From assembly GCA_947625265.1 (NCBI GenBank), contig CANQNM010000006.1, positions 1 through 32,857 on the forward strand: a stretch of 32,857 bases of DNA, read 5' to 3'. Shown here one piece after another: positions 1 through 7,539 of this stretch. Every line of letters begins with the position of its first letter. Position 1 is the first letter of the stretch. Both the position numbers and the translations under genes were made by a program. The stretch is from an uncultured Clostridia bacterium (GTDB lineage Bacteria > Bacillota > Clostridia > Oscillospirales > CAG-272). The notes beneath the pieces are model-generated. The model saw only the letters and a list, made by a program, of their open reading frames with translations, did not search any database and was not told where the DNA came from.

Positions 1-265
1 GTTGTGAAAAACGAAGTTGGTTGACGGCGGCAAAAGAGGCGTTTTCAGGCCCCAGTCGGTAAACCACATAGCCTTTCCCGGATGTCGCCATGTAGATCAG
101 CGCCCCGCAGTTGAGAAAAGAAACGAGAACCCCGCAGGCAACGGTACAATTCTTTGCCTGTTTTCCCCTGAGAAAAATACAGATAACTGCCGCGAGAAGT
201 CCGCAGATCACAGAAAAAAAGGGAAAGTTTTCGGGAAATGTTTCAAAAAATTCCGTGACGGACAC
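1..265 (-). CDS. mrpD: Mrp antiporter subunit D (N-terminal part, cut by window edge)
   Basis: About 88 N-terminal residues are visible, reading off the left edge of the window. They begin in the style of MrpD/MnhD proteins, with a PFFSVICGLL segment forming the first membrane helix, then a charged turn (RGKQ) and a second hydrophobic stretch. MrpD is a NuoN-like proton-translocating subunit of the Mrp cation/H+ antiporter in the cytoplasmic membrane. The start is taken as GTG at 265, because an in-frame TAG lies two codons upstream and GGAG stands 7 nt before it; a strong AGGAGG also abuts the GTG. The gene follows mrpC after about 60 nt, matching the C-D order of Mrp operons. The assignment is mainly from position plus the hydrophobic N-terminus. 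The residues nearest the edge do not look strongly family-like, so a sequence error or divergence there is possible. Confidence 0.6.
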   Translation of the reverse strand, partial: MSVTEFFETFPENFPFFSVICGLLAAVICIFLRGKQAKNCTVACGVLVSFLNCGALIYMATSGKGYVVYRLGPENASFAAVNQLRFSQ

Positions 266-325
266 CTCCTATCTCCAATCTCAAACTTAAAAAAGATTCA
301 GTCCCACAATCCGTTTCCGCCGCTT

Positions 326-712
326 CTATCTGTCGTCGTGTTCGTTGACCGCCGACATATAGATCTCATCCAAATCCAGCGTGCCGTATCTCTTGTGCAG
401 TCTGACAGCAAGGGACAGCATGATGGCCGTCACACTCACCGACACCACGATTCCCGTGAGCACAAGACCGCTGGGGATGGGGTTGATGTAGTCGGCGGCA
501 TTGATCGCCCCGTCGGGATCGGTGATGATCGGCGCGTTTTTTCCCGCAATGTACCCCATGGAAGCAAGCAGCAGGTACACGCCGGTATCCATAATGTTCA
601 AACCGATGATTTTTTTGATGAGATTTTTGTGAAAAAGCAGAATGGTAAATCCGATACCGAAGAGGATCACCGCGGCGGTTTCCTCATAACTACCTGTCAA
701 CGCTTCAAGCAT
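326..712 (-). CDS. mrpC: Mrp Na+/H+ antiporter subunit C
   Basis: This 128-residue protein has three hydrophobic helices and is NuoK-like. Motifs include GLNIMDTGVYLLL in helix 2 and a DPLPQALVLT-type segment here read as NPIPSGLVLTGIVVS, both characteristic of MrpC/MnhC. It is a small membrane subunit of the multisubunit cation/proton antiporter. The ORF track starts further upstream at 823. The ATG at 712 is chosen because it gives the normal family length and overlaps the end of the mrpB gene by only 8 nt. An ATG at 739, adding a lysine-rich leader, is an alternative. Neither start has an ideally spaced Shine-Dalgarno: AAAGGA lies 18 nt upstream of 712. Translational coupling to the upstream gene would explain this. 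Confidence 0.85.
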   Translation of the reverse strand: MLEALTGSYEETAAVILFGIGFTILLFHKNLIKKIIGLNIMDTGVYLLLASMGYIAGKNAPIITDPDGAINAADYINPIPSGLVLTGIVVSVSVTAIMLSLAVRLHKRYGTLDLDEIYMSAVNEHDDR

Positions 713-1694
713 TTTTTTCTTTTTCACCGTTCCTTTCATTTTTTTCTTTCCCCGGCCTGTCTTTGTTCCGGGTTCCGGATACTCCGCCCACGCACCCGCG
801 CCTAAATAGGCAGTACATTCCATACATGGTCATGGTCACCACCAGACCCACTGCGATGTTCAGGGGAAGAATCAGCCCGCCGCTGAAGATCGTTCCGGGA
901 ATTCCCTTGGGAATATGAGAATCTATACCGTTCGCCTCGCAGAAAAAAGAGTAGGTTTTTGACAGCGCGTAAAATCCGAGGGCACAGAAACAGAGCGTAT
1001 TGAAAAATTTTTCTTTGAAGATTCTGTCCATCACGTCAAATCCGAAGGCGGCCGAGAGAAGGATCATTCCCGCTCCCGCCACAGCACCCCCTGAGAAGCC
1101 GCCGCCCGGCGACAGATGCCCGTTGACCATCACATAAAACCCGTATAAAATGATCATCGGCGCGACTAAGGACACCGCGAAACGCAGAATGTTGTCCCCG
1201 GTCAGATCCCGATACAAAAGATGCTCCCGTTGGTTTTTGGCGTCTGCACGCAAAAGCACCGTCACGCAGCAAAGCGCCGTAAAAAGCACAAAACTCTCCC
1301 CCAGAGTGTCAAAAGCACGGTAGTTGAGTATGATTGCGGCGACAATATTGGTCGCTCCCGTTTCTTCCATGCCCTGGGTAAGATACTCCTCTTCTAAGGG
1401 TTCGGCGTTTTCGGAGAGCGTCCCGAATCCCGGAAGATTGGCGACGGTGGTAAGCAGCGTCGCCTGCAGGGCCGCGCAGCACAAAACGGCACAAACCGCG
1501 TAAAATATCCGAAAGGATTTCAGTTGTACCCGCTCCAGTTTTTTCACCGGCTGTTCTCTGAACAGCCCATCCGCAAGAGAGGTTTCGGGCGCTTCCCCTT
1601 TTCTGCTTCGGTCGCGGCCATTCTCGGTGGAAGAAAGCACTTCCTCCCCCTGGAGCCAATTCAAAAATATTTTTGAAAAATCTTTCATCTTCAT
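705..1694 (-). CDS. mrpB: Fused MbhE-like / MrpB antiporter subunit
   Basis: This 329-residue membrane protein has two parts. Residues about 60-150 resemble the MbhE module (the C-terminal end of MrpA in canonical systems), with GATNIVAAIILNYRAFDTLGE as the telltale stretch. Residues about 165-305 are MrpB/MnhB, with the family motif GHLSPGGGFSGGAVAG. Canonical MrpB is about 140 residues, so the length fits a fusion. Before the first helix lies a polar, charged leader of about 55 residues, and the protein ends in a Lys/Glu/Asn-rich tail (GKEKNERNGEKEKN). The ATG at 1694 is preceded by AAAGGCGG at a slightly long distance; an ATG at 1688 is also possible. It sits between the MbhD-like gene and mrpC in the operon. 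Its role is in the membrane arm of the Mrp antiporter. Confidence 0.85.
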   Translation of the reverse strand: MKMKDFSKIFLNWLQGEEVLSSTENGRDRSRKGEAPETSLADGLFREQPVKKLERVQLKSFRIFYAVCAVLCCAALQATLLTTVANLPGFGTLSENAEPLEEEYLTQGMEETGATNIVAAIILNYRAFDTLGESFVLFTALCCVTVLLRADAKNQREHLLYRDLTGDNILRFAVSLVAPMIILYGFYVMVNGHLSPGGGFSGGAVAGAGMILLSAAFGFDVMDRIFKEKFFNTLCFCALGFYALSKTYSFFCEANGIDSHIPKGIPGTIFSGGLILPLNIAVGLVVTMTMYGMYCLFRRGCVGGVSGTRNKDRPGKEKNERNGEKEKNA

Positions 1695-1803
1695 TCTTTA
1701 TCTTGCCCGCCTTTCCGAACGCTCCCAAAAGGGCTTGCCGCCGTCTTCCAACAAGGAAGCCCCGCGTTCTCCGGCCTTCTGCATTCAACTTTTCGATTCT
1801 TTC

Positions 1804-2247
1804 CTACCGATTCTCAGCGTTCTCTTTGTTCCCGACGTTCCCTTCGTCTTCCGCGTTTTCTTGCTTCTCGGCGTTCTCTTCGTTCCCGTCGTTCTCGTCG
1901 TTCTCGTCGCTTCCGGCGTTTCCGGCGTTTCCGGCGTTTCCGGCGCTTCCGGCGTTTCCGCCCTTTCCCGCCGCTCCCTTTGCCTTTTCGGATTTTTCAG
2001 TGCTCCCGATACGCCGCAGGCACATGAAGAAGAGCACGGTGGAGACGCCCGCGCCGACGGCCGCTTCGGTGATGGCAAGATCGGGAGATTGGAGCATGGC
2101 CCAGACGATGGCCATGACGCAACTGTAGGACATGAAAATGATCACGCTTGTCAGCAGTTTTTTGGACAGTCCCGCGCCAATCGCGCAGCAAACAAGCAAA
2201 ACCAGCAGCAGCACTTTAAAAATTTCCATCGGTTCCATAGTTCTCAT
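1804..2247 (-). CDS. MbhD-like (DUF4040) antiporter subunit with repetitive tail
   Basis: The first 80 or so residues form a small membrane protein of the MbhD/DUF4040 type, which corresponds to a C-terminal module of MrpA. The diagnostic stretch is SPDLAITEAAVGAGVSTVLFF. The remaining 60 or so residues are a hydrophilic low-complexity tail made of Gly-Asn-Ala and Glu/Asp-Asn repeats, encoded by a 9-bp tandem array. The start at ATG 2247 is favoured over GTG 2250 because AAAGGCGG lies at good distance upstream. The gene lies between mrpG and the MbhE-MrpB fusion, so it supplies the MbhD piece that in classical Mrp systems is part of MrpA. The tail is probably cytoplasmic and dispensable, which is inference. 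Confidence 0.82.
   Translation of the reverse strand: MRTMEPMEIFKVLLLVLLVCCAIGAGLSKKLLTSVIIFMSYSCVMAIVWAMLQSPDLAITEAAVGAGVSTVLFFMCLRRIGSTEKSEKAKGAAGKGGNAGSAGNAGNAGNAGSDENDENDGNEENAEKQENAEDEGNVGNKENAENR
1872..1961. repeat. 9-bp in-frame tandem array in the MbhD-like gene
   Basis: About ten contiguous 9-bp units are present, grading from CGTTCTCGT to CGTTTCCGG (plus strand). Because 9 is a multiple of 3, unit gain or loss keeps the reading frame and only changes the length of the Gly-Asn-Ala tail of the encoded protein. Confidence 0.85.
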
Positions 2248-2316
2248 CACCGCCTTTACGCTCTACGTTTGGACAACGGCCAAAAAAGACAATTCGCGCC
2301 CAATCCCCCGCGCCGT

Positions 2317-2826
2317 TCACCGTTCCCCTTTGTCCCCCGACGCCTCTTCTGTGTCCGGCGCTTCCTTTTTTTCTTCTCTCTGCAGAGAAACCGCAGCAGT
2401 CGTTCGGCCGTCCGCCGGAAGAATTTCTGCCGATCCGTTTTCCTTCGTCCTTTCGGAATACTCCCCCAACTCTGCTCCGGCCGATTCGTCTTCTAACTGC
2501 TCGTCGGGAAGTTCCACAGGTTTTCCGCCTCTGCTCCCGCCCGTCATATATTCCAACCGTGCAAGCAGGTGAGAGTTGACCGGAGAGGTGATCCAGAGGA
2601 ACAGAACCGTAAGCAGCATCTTGACGTTCTCAACGCCGAACCCGAAAGCGATCACCGCCGCCAGCACAAAGGAAAGCAGCGCCAGAGTATCGATCATCGC
2701 CGCGGCGTGCATTTTGCACATGGCGTCCTTAAAACGGTAAACGCCCACCACTGCCGCGACCACCGCGCTTAGTCCGCAAAGCACGAAAAAAGCGCAAAAT
2801 CCGAACCTGATCCACTCGCCTACCAA
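2317..2826 (-). CDS. mrpG: Mrp Na+/H+ antiporter subunit G
   Basis: This is an MrpG/MnhG protein of about 169 residues with three hydrophobic helices. Family motifs are GVYRFKDAMCKMHAA and FLWITSPVNSHLLAR. A long acidic, low-complexity C-terminal extension of about 80 residues (rich in Glu, Ser, Ala) follows the helices; ordinary MrpG proteins are about 110-120 residues. The start is taken as TTG at 2826, with AAAGGAAG 9 nt upstream. The ORF track start at 2931 would add a very basic leader not expected in this family. The gap to mrpF upstream (about 280 nt) is unusually long for this operon and contains a perfect inverted repeat. Confidence 0.82.
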   Translation of the reverse strand: MVGEWIRFGFCAFFVLCGLSAVVAAVVGVYRFKDAMCKMHAAAMIDTLALLSFVLAAVIAFGFGVENVKMLLTVLFLWITSPVNSHLLARLEYMTGGSRGGKPVELPDEQLEDESAGAELGEYSERTKENGSAEILPADGRTTAAVSLQREEKKEAPDTEEASGDKGER

Positions 2827-2894
2827 CTGCCCGCACTTCCTTTCTCCGGTTTTCTGTCTCTTCGTCCGCTTCTTTCGCGTTCGGTTTCTTTCAC

Positions 2895-2916
2895 CGCACG
2901 GTTTTAAGACCGTGCG
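2895..2916. other. Perfect inverted repeat in the mrpF-mrpG gap
   Basis: CGCACGGT, a 6-nt loop and ACCGTGCG form an 8-bp perfect stem in the 279-nt gap (2827-3105) between mrpF and mrpG. No T-run follows on the minus strand, so it is not a typical terminator. It could be an RNA processing or stability hairpin separating the operon into segments. Nothing else recognisable was seen in that gap. Confidence 0.5.
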
Positions 2917-3105
2917 CCGCCTGCCGTTCACCGGTTTTCCGGCATGGCCGTCCTGTATACCTGCCGAACATGCGTATGCTCGTTTTCGTCAAAAGCCGAT
3001 GTTCTGCCTGTCCGAAGCGTGGGCGCCCGCCGGATCCTCCGCGTTTTCCCGTCGAAGGTTCTTCGCCGCTTGTCCTGCGGGCAACGGCCGCGCTCCCGAC
3101 CGCCC

Positions 3106-3393
3106 TCAGAGCAGCCGGTTTTTTGTCCGGTTCATAAAGACTTTGGAAAGGATCACCACCGACAGGAAACTGACCAGCACATAGATGAGGCAGATATCGT
3201 ACAGCCACAGTTCCTTCATCAGCACGGCGAGCATCGCAAAAACCGACGTCACCGTCGTCCCAATCATGTTGACGCAAATCACCCGTTCGGTGACGCCCGG
3301 CCCGAGAATGGACCGGATGATCAGCGCCAAAATACAGAGCGCCAACACAACGAACGCGATTCCGAAAAGAATGTCGTATGCCGTTTCAATCAT
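3106..3393 (-). CDS. mrpF: Mrp Na+/H+ antiporter subunit F
   Basis: This 95-residue protein has three membrane helices and is typical of MrpF/MnhF. The family signature is RSILGPGVTERVICVNMIGT, followed by a YDICLIYVLVSFLSVVILSK helix. It is a small membrane subunit of the Mrp antiporter and may contribute to cation handling in the complex. The ATG at 3393 has AAAGGAG 7 nt upstream, located inside the end of mrpE. The two genes overlap by 8 nt, which indicates co-transcription and coupled translation. Confidence 0.93.
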   Translation of the reverse strand: MIETAYDILFGIAFVVLALCILALIIRSILGPGVTERVICVNMIGTTVTSVFAMLAVLMKELWLYDICLIYVLVSFLSVVILSKVFMNRTKNRLL

Positions 3394-3910
3394 GAGAAAA
3401 CTCCTTTGGGTTCTTCCCGTCTTTGGAAGAACCGATCATACGGTCGATTTTTTTTACAATCCGGGCGCACGACGAATCTGTAAGACCCTTGCCGTAAGAG
3501 GCGTACAGGCAGTGCACCGTGAACAAATCTCCCTCGGTGTGAACGGTGATGGTTCCGGGCGTCAGCGTGATGGCGTTGGCAAGAAGCGTGTTTGCAAAGC
3601 CGTTTTGCAGTTCGGAATGAAAAGTGACCACCACCCCTTCGGGCTGCCCGGGCGTGAAAATTTTTTTGAGCACAGCAAGATTTGCCCTGATGACCGCGAC
3701 GGTGAGCGCGCCGCCATAAAGAATAAGGAAAGGAAACAGTCGGTAAAGCAGCAGTTCCGTGCGCAGGGTGTACCCGAAGATTTTTTTGGAAAACAGGAAC
3801 ATCGCAAAGCAAAGAAAGAGAGCCACGAGACAGATCTGGGCAAAGGCCGCAAAATCGGTAGAGGGACCTATACAAAACGCGACGAAGATGATAAAAAACG
3901 CCAGAATCAT
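3386..3910 (-). CDS. mrpE: Mrp Na+/H+ antiporter subunit E
   Basis: This 174-residue protein is MrpE/MnhE. It has two N-terminal hydrophobic helices, a third helix at LLLYRLFPFLILYGGALTVAVIRAN, and the soluble C-terminal domain with the family motif NAITLTPGTITV near HTEGDLFTVHCL. MrpE is an accessory membrane subunit needed for full antiporter assembly in several species. The ATG at 3910 is preceded by GAAAGGAG with 8-nt spacing, so it is preferred to the upstream ORF start at 3943. This is the first gene of the operon and lies about 60 nt downstream of a strong promoter. Confidence 0.92.
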   Translation of the reverse strand: MILAFFIIFVAFCIGPSTDFAAFAQICLVALFLCFAMFLFSKKIFGYTLRTELLLYRLFPFLILYGGALTVAVIRANLAVLKKIFTPGQPEGVVVTFHSELQNGFANTLLANAITLTPGTITVHTEGDLFTVHCLYASYGKGLTDSSCARIVKKIDRMIGSSKDGKNPKEFSHD

Positions 3911-3966
3911 CGCCCGAACTCCTTTCTTTGAACGTCGGTACACCGACTATTCTTCAAGCACCGTGT

Positions 3967-3995
3967 ATTGTACGCCTTTTGAAAAAAAAAGTCAA
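3967..3995 (-). promoter_or_regulatory. Promoter of the mrp operon
   Basis: On the minus strand TTGACT (3995-3990) and TACAAT (3972-3967) are separated by exactly 17 bp. This near-consensus housekeeping sigma promoter points at mrpE. It is divergent from the promoter at 4048-4076. Confidence 0.8.
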
Positions 3996-4047
3996 CCGAA
4001 ATTTTCGTTTCCCCTGTTTTTACAGGAAATATTTTACGAAAACACTC

Positions 4048-4076
4048 TTTACATTTTCCAAAAAGTATGGTATGAT
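4048..4076 (+). promoter_or_regulatory. Promoter of the FKBP-like lipoprotein gene
   Basis: TTTACA and TATGAT are separated by exactly 17 bp and face the lipoprotein gene at 4238. This predicts a 5' leader of about 155 nt. No clear riboswitch fold was recognised in the leader. Confidence 0.75.
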
Positions 4077-4237
4077 GAGGAGCGGCAAAAAATCCGGGCG
4101 CGAAATTTTAAGTTCTGGGAGTATGCGCGGCCTGCGAACTCCTTTTCCGCAAAGGAAAACCGACGAAGCGGGGCGGGCGTCCCGACGCGGGCGGTTGAGC
4201 GAAAACAACAGGACAGGAAAGGAAAGGTTTAAAGTTC

Positions 4238-5890
4238 ATGAAGAAAGTTTTAACCGCACTGATTGCGGCGGTGCTGCTTGTCTCGCTTGTAGGATGCGGC
4301 ACTTTCGGCTACAACATCAAAAGTTACGTAAAAATGGGGGATTATACCGATGCGAACACGGTGTTTGTCTCCCAGAAAGACATAGACGATACGGTTGCGG
4401 ATGCTCTGAAGTCTTTGCGTGAAAACTACAAAGGCACAAGAGACGTGACTGAAGGAACAGTAGAAAAGGATCATACCGTCTATATTTACTATGAGGGAAC
4501 ACTGGTGATTTTTGACGGAACCACCACCATCACCGTCGGTTCAAGCGGCATCGCCGGTTTTGACGAGGCGCTCAAAAACGCCGCCTTTACAGACGGCAAG
4601 GCCGAGTTTGATCTGACGCTTGCCGATGATTTCACCATTCCCGAATTTGTCTCCAATGCCATCAAGGAAGATTCCAATAACGACGCATCCCCTGATTCCA
4701 AAGAATCCGAAGAATCTAAGGAAACGAAAACCTCGAATGAAAACGCCGCCGCGATCAATGCCGCGGCCCCTCTGTACGACGACGCGAAAACCTCGCCCAC
4801 TCCTTCAACCAGCGAAACCGAAAGCAAGAGTTTCTTTGCCGGAACCAAAACTCACGTGGTCGTGACCGTCGAAGGAAAGAGCGGCAAGGTTTCGGATGGC
4901 GAGAAACTTGAAATGGAACTGCGCTGGACGCTGCCCGACTTTGAGGGCGGTACCTATAACGCCAAGACCGAAGAAGAGGCAGCCAAGGAGGAGGAAGAGA
5001 ACAAAACTTCCGACGGCGCTTCCGAAAGCCCGGCTGAAAGCCCGGCCGAGAGTCCCTCCGAAGAAGAAGAGGAAGAAAAACGCAAAGGCTATGCCCTCAA
5101 AATCGGTTCCGGAAGTTTCATCGACGGATTTGAGGACGGGTTGATCGGTCTTTCGGTTGCCGAAAACACCAAAACAACGCTGAGCAACCTGAAGTTCCCC
5201 AATCCCTATAAGAACAATGAGGAACTTTCCGGCATGAAGGTGGATTTCGATGTGACCATCCTTTCGGTCACCGAGGAATATGAGAGAGATTTGGAGAACG
5301 CCGAACAGTTTGCAGACCTGAAAGCGGACTACGAGGAGATCTACGGGGAAGGATCCTTTGACTACGCGGATGTCAACGCTTACAAGGCCGACGCCGAGAA
5401 ATCGGCGCGCCAGAACGCCGCGCTGACCGCGCTTCTCAACGCTTCAAAAATGAAGCGCTGGCCGCTCTCCGACTACGAGAAATATCTGAGCGACACCAGG
5501 AACCAGGTGTGGTCATACTACTACATGATGATGGTCTACCAACAGGTCTCCTCCTTCTCCACCGAGGATGAGTTGGCAGGCGTTCTGAATATGACAAGAG
5601 CTGAATATGAGCAGTGGTTGGCGGATCAGGCAGGCGCCTCCCTCAAGAGAGACCTGGTTCTTTATCAGGTCGCCAAGGATCAGGGTCTGACGTCGGTTTC
5701 TAAGGAAGACTACGAAGCGTATTGCAAAGAGGAAGCTTTAGAGAACGGATACACAGATTCCGAAGACAAAACTGTTGCCGATGTGGACGCCTACGTTTCG
5801 GCAATGGGCGGCAAAAAAGCCGTCAAGAAAGCGATGGTTCTCGAAAGAGCGCTTGAGAAACTGGCGGAACTGGTCGCCGTCACCGAGTGA
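4238..5890 (+). CDS. Lipoprotein with two FKBP-like domains and trigger-factor-like C-terminus
   Basis: A secretory signal with lipobox LVGC (lipidated Cys20) sends this 550-residue protein to the outer face of the membrane. Two FKBP-like PPIase units can be traced. The first spans about residues 74-213 (HTVYIYYEGTL, GIAGFDEALKNA, closing strand THVVVTVEG). The second spans about 218-346 (GSGSFIDGFEDGLIGL, closing strand KVDFDVTILSV). Each is interrupted by a Ser/Glu/Lys-rich low-complexity insert. Residues 350-550 are helical and resemble the SurA/trigger-factor chaperone arm. The likely role is folding of exported proteins. The aromatic active-site positions were not verified, so catalytic activity is uncertain. 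The start has GGAAAGG 10 nt upstream. The gene is monocistronic with its own promoter. Confidence 0.8.
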   Translation: MKKVLTALIAAVLLVSLVGCGTFGYNIKSYVKMGDYTDANTVFVSQKDIDDTVADALKSLRENYKGTRDVTEGTVEKDHTVYIYYEGTLVIFDGTTTITVGSSGIAGFDEALKNAAFTDGKAEFDLTLADDFTIPEFVSNAIKEDSNNDASPDSKESEESKETKTSNENAAAINAAAPLYDDAKTSPTPSTSETESKSFFAGTKTHVVVTVEGKSGKVSDGEKLEMELRWTLPDFEGGTYNAKTEEEAAKEEEENKTSDGASESPAESPAESPSEEEEEEKRKGYALKIGSGSFIDGFEDGLIGLSVAENTKTTLSNLKFPNPYKNNEELSGMKVDFDVTILSVTEEYERDLENAEQFADLKADYEEIYGEGSFDYADVNAYKADAEKSARQNAALTALLNASKMKRWPLSDYEKYLSDTRNQVWSYYYMMMVYQQVSSFSTEDELAGVLNMTRAEYEQWLADQAGASLKRDLVLYQVAKDQGLTSVSKEDYEAYCKEEALENGYTDSEDKTVADVDAYVSAMGGKKAVKKAMVLERALEKLAELVAVTE

Positions 5891-6085
5891 TTCCGATGAC
5901 CGTTCACCGGTTTACCGGTATCCTGACACCCTGACATCCCGGTACCCCGGTACCTTGGCGCCTTTGTTCTTACTACCTTGAGGAAAAAAAGAACGGCATA
6001 CAACAAACTGCTGCACGGTGGCCGTCGCACAGGCGTGAGAAACGCAAGGTGCGGCGGCCCCGCTTTGTCTTTGAGGGCTCTTGCG

Positions 6086-6113
6086 GCAGGACTTCGATGT
6101 CTTGCGGTTTTTT
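6086..6113 (+). terminator. Terminator-like hairpin upstream of the orphan gene
   Basis: GCAGGAC, a 6-nt loop and GTCTTGC (one G-U pair) are followed closely by six T. It ends only about 25 nt before the start of the gene at 6138. It may terminate the lipoprotein transcript or act as an attenuator for the next gene. The rest of 5891-6137 contains short GGTACC-type inverted repeats (5920-5955) and nothing else recognised. Confidence 0.6.
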
Positions 6114-6137
6114 ATACGAACGAAAGGAGAGTTTCAA

Positions 6138-7100
6138 ATGAACAAGTTGAAATGGTACAAAAAGGTATTGATAGGTTTGATGCTTGCGGTGTTTTCCCCA
6201 CTGATTCTTGCGGCTGTTATCGTTTGGGGAATTTTTGCTCTTTTTCAAAATCTGAAGAATAAAAAGAAGTATAAAAAGTCTCGGTATTATTTAGACTTCA
6301 GGCAAAAATTTATGACCGATCTGCTGTATTGCCCTGAATACCGTTTTTACAATTCTGCAATCCACCGGAATCTTCCGATTCAATACGTCAAACAGGAATC
6401 AAACCGATTTGAATATTTTATTTACGATGGCACATTGTATCTTTTCCCCGATTTCGAACAAATTGATTATGATGCTGAAAAAGGTGAGTGGCAGGTAGAC
6501 CGAGACGGTGATTGGAGCGGTTTTGAAGAGGCATACAAGAATCTTCTTGCAAAACTCGATCAAGAACCTACCCTGCCCGTTAAAATCTTGGTCGAAAGAA
6601 ACATGTTCCCTTTGGTAAATTTGAACTGCGTTGATATTCCCGAATGCATCTATCTAACATGGGGATACGACGAAGCATTTGAAAACGAAGAGTCGCCGCT
6701 CAAAATGCTCATTCCACAAAATTCGAAAGACCTATACGAAATGATGGCACAAACGCCGGATCTCTGCGGTCATTTTGAACTTTTATCGGATGACGGCAAT
6801 ATCGTTTGGAACTTATATGACAATATCTGCATAGAGATTGGCGTAGAACCCACAGATTGTTATGTAGGTGTTTTCAAAATGCGGTTTGACAAAGGAAAAA
6901 GCGGCCTTACGCACTGGCACCCCACATCATTTGAAATTTATAGCGAGGTTTGTAAAATCGGCAAACGGGGAAACGTGATGATATTGCGAACATTTGCAAG
7001 CAGCGGAGGCGTCTTATACATAGGAAGCAAAGAGGATTGTCCGTATCCAAAAAGCAAACGATATTTGTTTGGAAAACTGTACTGCTTAGAAGCAAAATAA
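6138..7100 (+). CDS. Unrecognised membrane-anchored protein (orphan)
   Basis: This 320-residue protein was not recognised. It has a lysine-rich N-terminus, one strongly hydrophobic helix at about residues 11-37, then a basic stop-transfer stretch (NKKKYKKSR) and a soluble, acidic and aromatic-rich domain with a THWHPTSFEIY segment near the C-terminus. The topology suggests a membrane-anchored cytoplasmic domain by the positive-inside rule. The ATG at 6138 has AAAGGAG 8 nt upstream. The gene looks visibly more AT-rich than its neighbours, is flanked by terminators on both sides, and has no operon partners. Together these features suggest horizontal acquisition. A function such as immunity or stress response cannot be supported from sequence alone. 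Confidence 0.7.
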   Translation: MNKLKWYKKVLIGLMLAVFSPLILAAVIVWGIFALFQNLKNKKKYKKSRYYLDFRQKFMTDLLYCPEYRFYNSAIHRNLPIQYVKQESNRFEYFIYDGTLYLFPDFEQIDYDAEKGEWQVDRDGDWSGFEEAYKNLLAKLDQEPTLPVKILVERNMFPLVNLNCVDIPECIYLTWGYDEAFENEESPLKMLIPQNSKDLYEMMAQTPDLCGHFELLSDDGNIVWNLYDNICIEIGVEPTDCYVGVFKMRFDKGKSGLTHWHPTSFEIYSEVCKIGKRGNVMILRTFASSGGVLYIGSKEDCPYPKSKRYLFGKLYCLEAK

Positions 7101-7308
7101 TTTAAGACTTCACCGCATAATTCTTGTCGCGCAGATGCGCAGTCGGGTTTTTCGTCAAACGAAGAAAAAAGCAGAGGGAATACTTTGTGTATTGCCGAGC
7201 ATTTTGGCAAAGTATGGCGGAAAATATGCAAGCAGACGTGCGGCAAAGGCGCAGCCGGGAATTGTGCGGTGGAGCCTAAAGAGTCTACAGCAAAGTTTCA
7301 AAAAAAAC
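7101..7308. other. Gene-free stretch after the orphan gene
   Basis: No credible gene was seen. The stretch carries a short inverted repeat (TTTTTCGT CAA ACGAAG AAAAA, about 7150-7171) and otherwise unremarkable sequence leading into the terminator at 7309. It may be a remnant of the element that brought in the orphan gene, which is inference. Confidence 0.4.
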
Positions 7309-7353
7309 GAGCCAAGTTCCTACAAAAGCAGGAACAAAGGCTCTGTTTTTTTT
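7309..7353. terminator. Bidirectional rho-independent terminator
   Basis: GAGCC-aa-GTTCCT pairs with AGGAAC-aaa-GGCTC around an 8-nt loop. Eight T follow on the plus side, and eight A precede it. It can end the orphan gene (plus strand) and the cinA-side transcript (minus strand). Confidence 0.85.
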
Positions 7354-7460
7354 CATAATTGAGTTGATGAAAAACAATACAAATACCACAGCAATATGCC
7401 TGCGGGAGAATCTGTCGTATGATCCCGGACAAAACTACAGCGGCATACAGCGGCATCCAA

Positions 7461-7503
7461 CGGCTGCGCGGCTGCACAGCTGCACAACTGCACGGCTGCA
7501 CAG
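7461..7503. repeat. Short degenerate CTGCAC array
   Basis: Five near copies of GGCTGCAC-type 8-9-bp units lie between the terminator at 7353 and the end of cinA. It is intergenic with no coding potential recognised, and looks like replication slippage. Confidence 0.65.
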
Positions 7504-7539
7504 ACGCCTAAGAAACTTTTATCCCAAAAAAGGCACTGC

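Noticed and set aside
17-805. 262-codon plus-strand ORF
   Set aside because: Antisense shadow of mrpD and mrpC.
1627-2496. 289-codon plus-strand ORF with Val/Ser/Gly repeats
   Set aside because: Antisense to the Mrp genes; its repeats are the 9-bp array read backwards.
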